Shown in pieces: positions 26,630-36,459 of a stretch of 64,000 nt of DNA. The position numbers and the translations under genes were made by a program. The stretch is from contig NZ_CP039691.1 of assembly GCF_005145045.1 (NCBI RefSeq), forward strand, positions 1,748,001 through 1,812,000, written 5' to 3'. The DNA comes from Agrobacterium larrymoorei (GTDB lineage Bacteria; Pseudomonadota; Alphaproteobacteria; Rhizobiales; Rhizobiaceae). Each line of letters opens with the position of its first letter. Within the stretch, counting starts at the first letter, position 1. The notes under the pieces were generated by a model. The model made no database searches and was not told where the DNA came from. It worked only from the letters and a program-made list of their open reading frames with translations.

Positions 26630-27361
26630 TTATCGCGCATTCGCGCCCAGCGCAGGCAGAAACTGCATGATGCCGCCGATGCAATAGAGATAGATTCCGG
26701 TGAGGACCACGCCTGCGACAACCCAGTCCGGAGACTGGAAGTGCATGAGCAGCGAGTAACCGCCAAGAGCGCACCAAAGCAGGAACACCGCCATGTTCAA
26801 CCACCTCAACCTCTTCACCCGAACGGGATGCAGGAAGTTGATCGGCAGGAAGGTCAGCACCACCGATACCGTAACCACGATCATGGCCGTGGTGGCGCTG
26901 GCATCTATGACGAAAAGCGTAAAGACCACCATGTTCCAGACCACAGGGAAGCCGGAGAAGAAGTACTCATCCGTCTTCATGCCCATATCGGCGTAATAGA
27001 TAGCGCTCGAAACAACGATCATGCCCGCCGCAACGAAGGACCATGGCTCGCCGATCATGCCCTTTTGATAAAGCGCAAAGGCGGGAAGCAGCACATACGT
27101 TACGTAATCGATGATATTATCCAGCGTATCGCCAGACCAGTTGGGCAAAACCTCTTTCACGCGCACCTTGCGCGCAATCGGTCCATCGATGCCATCCACC
27201 AGAAGGGCAAGCCCCAGCCACCAGAACATATCCACGAAGCGATGCTCCGCAGCGGCAACCACGCCAAGGAAGGCAAGGAAGGAACCTGAGGCCGTAAGGA
27301 TGTGAACGGAGAAAGCGCGGATTTCGGCATAGGGCACGCGCTTGTAATTGAAAATCTTCAT
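26630..27361 (-). CDS. pcs: Phosphatidylcholine synthase
   Basis: A 243-residue membrane enzyme that condenses choline with CDP-diacylglycerol to make phosphatidylcholine. The CDP-alcohol phosphotransferase motif is intact: D56-G-I-D59-G-P-I-A-R, then G77-D78, D81 and D85 (context GDTLDNIID). About eight hydrophobic segments are present and the length matches Pcs of rhizobia. ATG 27361 (MKIFNYKRVPYAE) is chosen over a longer in-frame reading. Phosphatidylcholine is important for host interaction in this group. Confidence 0.94.
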   Translation of the reverse strand: MKIFNYKRVPYAEIRAFSVHILTASGSFLAFLGVVAAAEHRFVDMFWWLGLALLVDGIDGPIARKVRVKEVLPNWSGDTLDNIIDYVTYVLLPAFALYQKGMIGEPWSFVAAGMIVVSSAIYYADMGMKTDEYFFSGFPVVWNMVVFTLFVIDASATTAMIVVTVSVVLTFLPINFLHPVRVKRLRWLNMAVFLLWCALGGYSLLMHFQSPDWVVAGVVLTGIYLYCIGGIMQFLPALGANAR

Positions 27362-27569
27362 GATCAGCGCACGCGCCCCGTTTCTATCCGTTACGTCCCT
27401 TCCGATATGCGACCATTCACCGCTCTTTGCAACCATCCGCGAAAGCTTATCCTAGGACTAATATGGATTTTGCTTCAAACGGATGGCGCTTGCGACACAG
27501 ATGACTTCTGGATTTGGCGCGGTAAAGCCACTATGTTTCAAAGCCTGAAAGCATGATTGGAACAGGACG

Positions 27570-28784
27570 ATGAGAAACTTCGAGATTGCCGTTGTAGGCG
27601 CTGGACTTGCTGGACAGATCGCGGCCATTGCGCTTGCACGTTCGGGTCGCAATGTCGCGCTCATCGCTCCCCAATCCGACAGGATCGACCACCGCACGAC
27701 GGCGCTGATGGACCAGTCGATCCGCTTCATGGACCGGCTTGGGCTTTGGTCCAAAATCGAACCATCCGCCGCGCGCCTGTCCACAATGCAGATCATCGAT
27801 GGCACTGACCGGCTGCTCCGCGCGCCGACCGTCGCGTTCCGCTCATCGGAAATCGGCCTTGCCGCGTTTGGCTGGAACATGCCCAACGCAGCGCTTCTGG
27901 ATGTTCTTTCGCAGGCAGTCTCGCAGGAAAACAACATAACCCTCATCGACGCCGTGGCCGAGACAATCGAAATCGGCAAACACGATGTCTCCCTGACGTT
28001 GTCCAATGGCGAGCAGGTGTCGACAAGCTTCATCATCGGCGCGGACGGACGGGGCTCGAAGGTTCGGCAAACCGCCGGGATCGATGTCAAAAGCTGGTCC
28101 TATCCGCAAACGGCGCTGGTTCTCAACTTTTCGCACAGCCGTTCACACAGCAATGTCTCGACGGAATTCCACACGCCGACCGGACCTTTCACGCAGGTTC
28201 CGCTCCCGGGTGATCGCTCCAGCCTTGTCTGGGTGGTGAAGCCGGAGCAGGCCGCAGAGCTTTCATCGCTGCCGCTTCAAGAACTGAGCAAGCGCGTTGA
28301 AGAGCGCATGCAATCCATGCTGGGCACCGTCAGTGTGGAAGAAAACGTGCAGACATGGCCACTTTCCAGCATGACGGCGCATCGTTTCAGCAAGGGCCGC
28401 GTGGCGCTGGTGGGCGAAGCGGCTCACGGCTTTCCGCCCATCGGTGCGCAGGGCCTAAACCTCAGCCTTCGCGATATCATCGTGCTTACAGAATTGCTGG
28501 GAACGCTGACGGGCGGGCCGATCCCTGCCGATGCCGGCTCGAAATTCGACCGCCGCCGCCGCGCGGATGTCGTCAGCCGCACGGTGAGCGTCGATCTTCT
28601 CAACCGCTCGCTCCTCTCCGGTTTCCTGCCGATGCAGATGGCGCGCGCCGCAGGTCTGCATGTTCTGGGAAGCGTCGGCCCGCTGCGCGGTCTTGTCATG
28701 CGCGAAGGCATCGAGCCCGGGCGCGGCATCAAGGCCCTGCCCTCGCTTTTGGCAGGCAGCCTCAGACGCTCATGGAGCGAATGA
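27570..28784 (+). CDS. UbiH/UbiF/VisC/COQ6 family FAD-dependent hydroxylase
   Basis: A 404-residue flavin monooxygenase of the ubiquinone hydroxylase group. The N-terminal Rossmann motif VVGAGLAGQIAA, the central GADGRGSKVR (NAD(P)H/FAD contact) and the C-terminal FAD motif VALVGEAAHGFPPIGAQGLNLSLRD are present; the last has GE where GD is usual. Which ring position it hydroxylates cannot be read from sequence. GGAACAGGACG precedes the ATG. Its 3' end overlaps the convergent AEC gene by 23 bp. Confidence 0.9.
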   Translation: MRNFEIAVVGAGLAGQIAAIALARSGRNVALIAPQSDRIDHRTTALMDQSIRFMDRLGLWSKIEPSAARLSTMQIIDGTDRLLRAPTVAFRSSEIGLAAFGWNMPNAALLDVLSQAVSQENNITLIDAVAETIEIGKHDVSLTLSNGEQVSTSFIIGADGRGSKVRQTAGIDVKSWSYPQTALVLNFSHSRSHSNVSTEFHTPTGPFTQVPLPGDRSSLVWVVKPEQAAELSSLPLQELSKRVEERMQSMLGTVSVEENVQTWPLSSMTAHRFSKGRVALVGEAAHGFPPIGAQGLNLSLRDIIVLTELLGTLTGGPIPADAGSKFDRRRRADVVSRTVSVDLLNRSLLSGFLPMQMARAAGLHVLGSVGPLRGLVMREGIEPGRGIKALPSLLAGSLRRSWSE

Positions 28785-29706
28785 AATAGAGCACCAGCGT
28801 TACGGTGAAGACGGAAAGCACCGTCGAAACGAGGATCGTCGCAGACGCCCTCTCCTGCCAGATCCGATATTGCTGACCGATGACGAAGACATTCGTGGCG
28901 GTTGGTAGTGCTGCAAGCAGAACCGCGGTCAACACCCAGATCGGATCGAAAGAGCCGAAGGTGGAGAGAACCAGATAGGCCAGAAGCGGATGCAATATAA
29001 GCTTGGCTGGCACGATATAGCTGATCTCCACCGGCACCCGCTTAAGCGGCCTCAGCGCAAGCGTAACGCCCATAGCGAAAAGCGCACAGGGCGCTGCGGA
29101 TTGCGCCAGATAATCCACCAGTTGCTGTACAGGCTGCGGCGGATGCCACGCGGCAACCGCAGCGAAGAAACCGAAGATCACCGATAAAATGAACGGGTGG
29201 GTGATGACCTTGCGCGCAACATCGCCCGCGAGCTTCAAGGGAGAGCGCTTGTCGCCCCCAGCAACGGCCATCAAGGCCGGTGCGGTAATGAAATGCGCAG
29301 CATTCTCAAGGCAGACAATCAGCGCCACGGGAACCGCCGCGCGCTCACCCAGCGCCAGCAACGCCAGTCCCGGCCCCATATAGCCAATATTTCCATAGCT
29401 TCCGGCAAAGCTCTGGATCGTGCAATCGGCAAAGCTGTTGCGCCTCACGAAATAGCCAATTAGGAACAGGGCAACGAAAATGCTATAGGTCGCCATCAGA
29501 CTGAGTGCGACGAAATCCATCCGCGCCAGCTGATCCACGGGCGTTTTGGCAACCAGCTTGAAGAAAAGCGCGGGCAGCGCGGCATAAATGATGAAGGTAT
29601 TCAGCCAGCCAAGCGCTTCCGCAGGCTGCTTGGTGATGCGCGCGGCAAGATAGCCGATGAAAATCAGTCCGAAGAACGGAAACAGCAATCCGGCGATTTC
29701 GGCCAT
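28762..29706 (-). CDS. AEC family transporter
   Basis: A 314-residue protein with about ten membrane helices in the auxin-efflux-carrier (AEC) arrangement: two sets of five helices with a central break. The helix-break region FAGSYGNIGYMGPGLALLALG and the late VLLAALPTATNVFVIGQQY are family features. Substrates of bacterial members are mostly malonate, malate or unknown; none is suggested by neighbours. Its last 23 bp overlap the convergent UbiH-family gene. Confidence 0.88.
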   Translation of the reverse strand: MAEIAGLLFPFFGLIFIGYLAARITKQPAEALGWLNTFIIYAALPALFFKLVAKTPVDQLARMDFVALSLMATYSIFVALFLIGYFVRRNSFADCTIQSFAGSYGNIGYMGPGLALLALGERAAVPVALIVCLENAAHFITAPALMAVAGGDKRSPLKLAGDVARKVITHPFILSVIFGFFAAVAAWHPPQPVQQLVDYLAQSAAPCALFAMGVTLALRPLKRVPVEISYIVPAKLILHPLLAYLVLSTFGSFDPIWVLTAVLLAALPTATNVFVIGQQYRIWQERASATILVSTVLSVFTVTLVLYFIRSMSV

Positions 29707-29739
29707 GGCTCCCTCGCCGTGATGGTGGATGAGATTCGC

Positions 29740-30486
29740 TTAGCCGATTTGCATCAGGATTGGAAAGCTCTCCTGGAACCAGATCGCGACGTTGGTGATG
29801 AAACCCGACATAAAAGCTATGCCAGTAAGCACCAGAAGCGCACCCATGAGTTTTTCCACAACACCGAGATGCCGCCGAAACCGGGCAAGAAAGCGCATGA
29901 AGCTGCCGGAAAAGGCCGCGGCAATCCAGAACGGGATAGCAAGACCGGCAGAATAGACGGCCAGCAGCATGGCACCGTCACCCACCGTTTCTCGTGACGC
30001 CGCAACACCAAGAATAGCACCCAGCACCGGCCCGATGCATGGTGTCCAGCCGAAAGCAAAAGCGAGCCCCATGACATAGGCACCGGACAGCGTCGCTGGT
30101 TTTCCACCGCTTTGGAAACGCGCCTCGCGCGAAAACAGGCCGACGCGAAATACCCCAAGGAAGTTGAGGCCCATCAGGATAATGATGAAGCCACCGATCT
30201 TGGCGAGGATATCGAGATTTTGCCGCAGCACCATACCAATCGTGGATGCCCCCGCACCCAGCGCAACGAAAACGGTGGCAAAACCCAGCGTGAAAAACAG
30301 CGCAGCCAGCATGACCGCCTTGCGAACCTGCGGCTTTGCCTCAAACCGCTCATCCTTGAACTGCTCAACCGAAATCCCGGCCATATAGCAAAGATAAGGC
30401 GGCACGAGCGGCAGCACGCAAGGCGAAAGAAAAGACAGGGCTCCGGCAAAAAGTGCAGTGAGAAGAGAGATATCTGCGATGGACAA
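29740..30486 (-). CDS. ccdA: Cytochrome c biogenesis protein CcdA (DsbD-type reductant transporter)
   Basis: A 248-residue six-helix membrane protein that moves reducing power from cytoplasmic thioredoxin to periplasmic thiol proteins. The two active cysteines are in LSPCVLPLVPP (C23) and WTPCIGPVLGA (C150), the standard CcdA pair. The start appears to be TTG at 30486 with GGAG eight bases upstream; no ATG fits. Its role would support maturation of c-type cytochromes such as CcoO and CcoP elsewhere in the window. Confidence 0.92.
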   Translation of the reverse strand: MSIADISLLTALFAGALSFLSPCVLPLVPPYLCYMAGISVEQFKDERFEAKPQVRKAVMLAALFFTLGFATVFVALGAGASTIGMVLRQNLDILAKIGGFIIILMGLNFLGVFRVGLFSREARFQSGGKPATLSGAYVMGLAFAFGWTPCIGPVLGAILGVAASRETVGDGAMLLAVYSAGLAIPFWIAAAFSGSFMRFLARFRRHLGVVEKLMGALLVLTGIAFMSGFITNVAIWFQESFPILMQIG

Positions 30487-30606
30487 TGAGGCACTCCGCG
30501 CGGGTCACACGCAGCCTTGTAACGCCACCAACCCCTTACGACCAATCACCTTTTTGCAGTCGCGACAAAAAAACGCGGAAAGATGAAATTATCCTCTTTT
30601 TATGGG

Positions 30607-30635
30607 TTGACCGCAAAGCCCCCTCTACATATGTT
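30607..30635 (+). promoter_or_regulatory. Sigma-70-type promoter of tRNA-Lys
   Basis: TTGACC (30607-30612) and TATGTT (30630-30635) are separated by 17 bp and lie 38 bp before the tRNA 5' end. No gene intervenes. Confidence 0.55.
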
Positions 30636-30672
30636 CCGCCCACTTCCGCAGGGCGCTTCGCCCGACACACGG

Positions 30673-30748
30673 GAGAGCGTAGCTCAGCCGGTAGAGCAAC
30701 TGACTTTTAATCAGTAGGTCCAGGGTTCGAATCCCTGCGCTCTCACCA
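30673..30748 (+). tRNA. tRNA-Lys (anticodon TTT)
   Basis: A 76-nt cloverleaf with encoded CCA. The acceptor stem is GAGAGCG / CGCTCTC, the D arm GCTCAGCCGGTAGAGC, the anticodon arm ACTGA-CTTTTAA-TCAGT and the T arm CAGGGTTCGAATCCCTG. The anticodon TTT reads lysine codons. No integrase gene or duplicated tRNA end is seen nearby. Confidence 0.97.
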
Positions 30749-31031
30749 CCTTTTCAATTAGTTGTGAGATTTTCCTAAGGTAGAGCATTAGCGATCTGCC
30801 GCAGTTATTTTTTGCAGTTCATATCGCCAAAATTTTCCTATTCCAGCGATACTCCCAACCCCGTTCCTCAACCAGATATCTGGCAAGCGATTTCTCCCTG
30901 CAGTTGAGGTCCGATAGTGGTTTTTAGAGGCGAACAATCTTCCAGTTGAAACAAATCACGCCAATACCACATTCTTATGTGGTCATCGACATTGCCGATG
31001 TTCGGCATGGGGTGATTTGGGAGGAAGCACC

Positions 31032-31283
31032 ATGAACAATCGTACAGTGACTATCGTGATTGCGGCGATCGTCGTCATTCTGGCGCTCGCTTATTTTATG
31101 ACCGGTTCGAATACGTCCAGCACGACAGGCTCGACATCCACGACGCCGCCAGCGACGTCTACGGCGCCAAGCGCGCCGCCGCCTGCCCCGTCCACGCCAC
31201 CTCCGGCGCCAGCAACGCCTGCGCCTGATACAACGGCGCCTGCATCTCCGAATGCCCCGGCGCAGAACCAGACGAATCCGTAA
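31032..31283 (+). CDS. Small membrane-anchored Pro/Thr/Ser/Ala-rich protein
   Basis: An 83-residue protein. One N-terminal transmembrane segment (about residues 5-23) is followed by a 58-residue low-complexity tail of Ser, Thr, Pro and Ala with no charged run, predicted to be disordered in the periplasm. GGGAGGAAG precedes the ATG. Two small perfect hairpins sit in its upstream region (30966-30983 and 30993-31007). The tail changes quickly in evolution, so function cannot be inferred; a cell-wall or outer-membrane tether is one guess. A shared terminator follows. Confidence 0.75.
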   Translation: MNNRTVTIVIAAIVVILALAYFMTGSNTSSTTGSTSTTPPATSTAPSAPPPAPSTPPPAPATPAPDTTAPASPNAPAQNQTNP

Positions 31284-31325
31284 TCGAATCGTCTCTTCGG
31301 CAGAAAAATTGGACTTACAAAAGCA

Positions 31326-31350
31326 TAAGGCCCGCTTTCGCGGGCCTTAC
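31326..31350. terminator. Bidirectional terminator between the Pro/Thr-rich gene and eno
   Basis: A perfect 10-bp stem TAAGGCCCGC / GCGGGCCTTA with loop TTTC (31326-31349). It lies between the two convergent stops. On the minus strand it is followed by TGCTTTTG. Confidence 0.75.
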
Positions 31351-31374
31351 TTCATATCTGCATACTGACGAAAA

Positions 31375-32754
<1,380 letters not shown>

Positions 32755-32817
32755 TTAACGACGACTCGGATGTAATTGCCTTTTCGCTGTAGACGAAGCG
32801 TAAGAAATTACAATGAC

Positions 32818-32838
32818 GACGCCCCATGCGAGGCGTCC
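32818..32838 (-). terminator. Possible weak terminator after kdsA
   Basis: A short stem GACGCC / GGCGTC (32818-32823 and 32832-32837) lies 31 bp after the kdsA stop. No uridine run follows on the minus strand, so it may only be a stabilising hairpin. Confidence 0.35.
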
Positions 32839-32868
32839 GCCACCTTATAAAAATCGATTAGGACGAAA

Positions 32869-33717
32869 TCAGGCCGCCTTGGAAATCGCATCGAAGGCCA
32901 AAAGTTTTTCCAGAAGCTTCGGCATGTCCTTAAGGTGAACCATGTTCGGGCCATCGGAAGGCGCATTGTCGGGATCTTCATGCGTCTCGACGAACAGCCC
33001 CGCGATGCCAACTGCAACAGCGGCGCGCGAAAGCGTTTCAACGAACTCACGCTGCCCGCCTGTGGAACCACCCTGCCCACCCGGCTGCTGAACGGAATGC
33101 GTTGCATCGAACACCACAGGTGCGCCGAGCGATGCCATGATCGGAAGCGAACGCATGTCGGAAACCAGTGTGTTATAGCCGAAGGAAGCGCCGCGTTCGC
33201 ATAACAGCACATTCGGGTTGCCGCTTTCATTCAGCTTGGCCAGCACATTCTTCATGTCCCAGGGCGCAAGAAACTGGCCCTTCTTGACGTTGATTACGCG
33301 ACCAGTCTTGGCGGCAGCAACAAGAAGGTCCGTCTGGCGGCTGAGGAACGCGGGAATCTGGAGAATATCGACCGTCTGCGCAACGACGGCGCACTGTTCT
33401 TCGGTGTGGATATCCGTCAAAACAGGAAAGCCGAATTCCTTTTTCAGATCGGCAAAAATCTCCATGGCGTTATCGAGACCGATGCCGCGCTTGCCGGACA
33501 GGGATGTCCTGTTGGCCTTATCGAACGAGGACTTGTACACAAGGCCGACGCCGAGCTTCGCGCAAAGCTCTTTCAACGTTCCCGCAATCATGAAGGCATG
33601 ATCCCGGCTCTCCATCTGGCAAGGCCCGGCAATCAGCGAAAAGCGCTCGGTATTGCAAAACGATACGGCGCCCGCACCTTCACCGGCCACCACTTTAAGA
33701 TTGTTCTTCGCAGTCAT
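32869..33717 (-). CDS. kdsA: 3-deoxy-8-phosphooctulonate synthase (KDO-8-phosphate synthase)
   Basis: A 282-residue enzyme that joins phosphoenolpyruvate and arabinose-5-phosphate to make KDO-8-phosphate for lipopolysaccharide. Recognisable blocks are [63 protein letters not shown] and the C-terminal [18 protein letters not shown]. The ATG at 33717 ([10 protein letters not shown]) fits the family start; the open frame extends 28 codons further. It shares orientation with eno, 219 bp apart, and the enzymes are linked through phosphoenolpyruvate. Confidence 0.97.
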   Translation of the reverse strand: MTAKNNLKVVAGEGAGAVSFCNTERFSLIAGPCQMESRDHAFMIAGTLKELCAKLGVGLVYKSSFDKANRTSLSGKRGIGLDNAMEIFADLKKEFGFPVLTDIHTEEQCAVVAQTVDILQIPAFLSRQTDLLVAAAKTGRVINVKKGQFLAPWDMKNVLAKLNESGNPNVLLCERGASFGYNTLVSDMRSLPIMASLGAPVVFDATHSVQQPGGQGGSTGGQREFVETLSRAAVAVGIAGLFVETHEDPDNAPSDGPNMVHLKDMPKLLEKLLAFDAISKAA

Positions 33718-33892
33718 CGTCTTCCTCACAATTCCAGAGTAGCGCCCGTTTTTAAGAGCATCCGGCGAGGCCGGTTCGTTGTGCGCACGCCATATCAGCA
33801 AGGGCCTTCGGTGTCATCAGCCAATGCGCCTGGTTGCTTTTCACGAAGAAAATTTCACAACCTGAGACTTAGCGAAATTTTAAGGGATTGCA

Positions 33893-33907
33893 GAACACAT
33901 ATGGAAC
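33893..33907. promoter_or_regulatory. LexA (SOS) box upstream of lexA
   Basis: GAACACATATGGAAC is, on the opposite strand, a perfect GTTC-N7-GTTC direct repeat, the LexA site of alphaproteobacteria. A second imperfect match (GTTC-N7-GTTT) follows at 33919-33933. They lie 38-78 bp before the lexA ATG, so LexA should repress its own gene. Confidence 0.85.
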
Positions 33908-33970
33908 ATATAGTGTTCGTTCTGTATTTGTTTCGCGAATCTTCGCCACACAGTCCAAGGGTGTTTCTTC

Positions 33971-34696
33971 ATGCTCACGCGCAAACAGCAGGAACTGCTT
34001 CTCTTCATTCATGAGCGAATGAAGGAATCCGGCGTGCCTCCATCTTTCGATGAGATGAAGGATGCACTCGACCTGGCTTCAAAATCCGGCATCCACCGGC
34101 TGATCACTGCTTTGGAAGAACGCGGTTTCATCCGCCGGCTTCCCAATCGCGCCAGAGCGCTGGAAGTCATCAAGCTGCCGGAGGCTTATACGCCTCCTTC
34201 GCAGAAACCCCAGCGCGGCTTTTCGCCAAGCGTTATCGAAGGCAGTCTCGGCAAGCCGAAAGCGCCAGAGCCAGCGCCTGCGCCCAAACCCGCAAATGAT
34301 GCGCTTTCCGGTGCCGTAACAGTTCCCGTCATGGGCCGGATTGCCGCAGGTGTGCCGATTTCCGCAATTCAGAACAATACGCATGACGTTGCCGTACCGA
34401 TGGACATGCTAGGCAGCGGCGAGCATTACGCCCTCGAGGTCAAGGGTGACTCGATGATCGAGGCAGGGATTTTCGACGGCGACACCGTCATTATCCGCAA
34501 TGGCAGCACCGCAAGCCCCGGTGATATTATCGTTGCGCTCGTGGATGACGAAGAAGCAACCCTCAAGCGCTTCCGCCGCAAAGGCGCGTCGATCGCTCTC
34601 GAGGCGGCCAACCCGGCTTACGAAACCAGAATTTTCGGACCTGACCGGGTGAAGATTCAGGGCAAGCTGGTTGGTCTCATCCGGCGCTATCATTGA
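33971..34696 (+). CDS. lexA: SOS repressor LexA
   Basis: A 241-residue LexA. The N-terminal winged helix ([21 protein letters not shown] onwards, to about residue 68) is joined by a proline-rich linker (about 70-112) to an S24 protease domain. The self-cleavage site is A126-G127 in GRIAAGVP. The catalytic serine is S161 (KGDSMIEAG) and the lysine is K199 (EATLKRF). RecA-stimulated cleavage would release SOS genes. A perfect alphaproteobacterial SOS box precedes it. Confidence 0.98.
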   Translation: MLTRKQQELLLFIHERMKESGVPPSFDEMKDALDLASKSGIHRLITALEERGFIRRLPNRARALEVIKLPEAYTPPSQKPQRGFSPSVIEGSLGKPKAPEPAPAPKPANDALSGAVTVPVMGRIAAGVPISAIQNNTHDVAVPMDMLGSGEHYALEVKGDSMIEAGIFDGDTVIIRNGSTASPGDIIVALVDDEEATLKRFRRKGASIALEAANPAYETRIFGPDRVKIQGKLVGLIRRYH

Positions 34697-35147
34697 GTTG
34701 AGGCGCGACAGGCTTGTGCTTGGAACATCTAACTGAAGGTGCGTAGTTGCTTCTTCAGTAAGCCCTATATTCCGGCGACGCTGTGAGATATTTCCGGGCG
34801 TGGTGGTTGTGCGTTCTTCACGGCGCTGGAAAGACCGGACACATTGGTTACAGATGTTCGGAGATTCCTGAGAGTGCGTTTTAGCTTTCGAGGGCGATCT
34901 GCGACATACTTGGCACCAAAGAATTCGCCGTTGAGATTGGCGCAGTGTTGATGGAACGAATGGTAAGAGGGTCGCTTCCAGAGCGCTTGGTACCAGCCAA
35001 ATATTGTCCTCGAAGCTCATCTGCTTGTTAGCGAGTCGAGAAGGGGTGCAGAAAGTTTTGGTGAAGCGCCGAGCATGATTGATAAAATCAGCCCGAGCGA
35101 CGTATCGTTAGTTAAGTGCATCGCGCCCCGCTGGGACGCGCCTTCTT
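34697..35147. other. Non-coding stretch between lexA and the GFA gene
   Basis: About 450 bp between two convergent genes. No frame with a ribosome binding site, no tRNA and no strong terminator with a uridine run was recognised. The sequence may be decayed or merely intergenic. Confidence 0.4.
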
Positions 35148-35546
35148 TCAGCGCCCCTGCTCTTCCCGGCTTTCTGCTTCACGATTCCGGTCATATTGCT
35201 TCATCATCGGAAAATCCGGCAACCACGCCTCGCGACGGATTGTCCATAACTCATATGTCGGTTCGAACTGATTGGTGGAATCGAAAGAGCCAATATTGAG
35301 TTCGATTTCATCATCGCTTTTGCCGAAAACGGGAGAGCCGCAATTCTGGCAAAAGAAGCGTCCGTTATAGCTGCCAGTTTCGCCTTCGATCCGTACCGCG
35401 TCTTCCGGAAAAATCGCCGATGCGTGAAAGAGTGCGCCGTGATGTTTGCGGCAATCCATGCAATGGCAGATTCCAACACGATATGGTTCGCCCGATACGG
35501 AGAATTTTACTTTGCCGCAGAAGCAGCCTCCGGTTCTGGTTTCCAT
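35148..35546 (-). CDS. GFA (glutathione-dependent formaldehyde-activating)/CENP-V family protein
   Basis: A 132-residue zinc-binding protein. The conserved cysteine sets are present: GGCFCGKV, then CHCMDCRK, then FFCQNCGSPVFG. The family binds zinc and in some cases glutathione; formaldehyde activation has been questioned for many members, and the substrate here is unknown. The ATG at 35546 is chosen for the GGAGGACC eight bases upstream. It converges on lexA. Confidence 0.9.
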   Translation of the reverse strand: METRTGGCFCGKVKFSVSGEPYRVGICHCMDCRKHHGALFHASAIFPEDAVRIEGETGSYNGRFFCQNCGSPVFGKSDDEIELNIGSFDSTNQFEPTYELWTIRREAWLPDFPMMKQYDRNREAESREEQGR

Positions 35547-35772
35547 GCGTGGTCCTCCTTGTTCGGTTACACAGCCAAACCAAACAATTTTCAGGCAAAG
35601 AGGTTCGATAATTAATTTAGCCTGACCAGGCCTATGGGTCTTGCTGACAAGAAAACTCAATCATCAAATAGTTTGAAGACACTCATCGCTAAAGACGCCT
35701 GTATTGCCTGTCGCTGGTGCGTTACGAAGCTCAAGACATGCTATCTGTAATCGATACTAGAGGGGTCCCGCG

Positions 35773-36459
35773 ATGTACGATCTTTATATAGCCAACAAGA
35801 ACTATTCGTCATGGTCGCTTCGGCCCTGGGCGCTGATGCAGACCTTGAATATTCCATTCAACGAAAAGCTGGCTCCCTTCAACGATCCCGACCCTAAGAA
35901 CGACTTCACTTGGTTCTCGCCCACCGGCAAAGTTCCGTGCCTGATCGATGGCGACGTTACGGTTTGGGACACGCTGGCCATTGCTGAATATCTTGCCGAA
36001 AGCCACGAAGGCGTTTGGGCGCAGGATAAGACGGCGCGCGCGTGGTCGCGGTCCGTTACCGCGGAGATGCATTCCGGCTTTCAATCTCTGCGCAACCTGC
36101 ATCCCATGAGCGTCGGCTTGCGCATTCGCCCGCACGCACCCTCGCCGTCCCTTAGCAGTGATATCGCCCGTATCGACGCCTTGTGGCAGCAGGGCCTGCA
36201 AACCTTCGGCGGCCCGTTTCTGGCGGGAGAGCGTTTTACCGCTGTAGACGCATTCTTTTGCCCGGTTGCCTTCCGCTTCAGGACTTACGGAACCAGCCTG
36301 TCGCCCGCTTCCGAAGCATACAAAAACCGGCTTCTGAACCTGTCCGCAATGCGGGAGTGGGAAAAAGCAGCGCTGCTGGAACCATGGCGAGACCCCGAAC
36401 ATGAGCAGGAAGCCGCATCGACCGGCGAAATCATCGAGGACTTCCGCATCGGATCTTGA
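35773..36459 (+). CDS. Glutathione S-transferase family protein
   Basis: A 228-residue cytosolic GST. The thioredoxin-like N-domain begins LYIANKNYSSWSLRPW, where the serines after Asn-Tyr are candidate catalytic residues. GKVPCLIDG with the cis-proline and the glutathione-binding VWDTLAIAEYLAE follow. The all-helical C-domain has AGERFTAVDAFFCPVAFRF. AGGGGTCCCGCG precedes the ATG. Its stop abuts the comEC stop directly. The substrate cannot be assigned. Confidence 0.9.
   Translation: MYDLYIANKNYSSWSLRPWALMQTLNIPFNEKLAPFNDPDPKNDFTWFSPTGKVPCLIDGDVTVWDTLAIAEYLAESHEGVWAQDKTARAWSRSVTAEMHSGFQSLRNLHPMSVGLRIRPHAPSPSLSSDIARIDALWQQGLQTFGGPFLAGERFTAVDAFFCPVAFRFRTYGTSLSPASEAYKNRLLNLSAMREWEKAALLEPWRDPEHEQEAASTGEIIEDFRIGS

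Noticed and set aside
30673..30748. tRNA-Lys as an integration site of a genomic island
   Set aside because: No integrase, no duplicated 3' end and only housekeeping genes follow.
34409..35020. A 203-codon frame on the minus strand overlapping lexA and the following gap
   Set aside because: Half of it is antisense to lexA and no start signal or family pattern is present.
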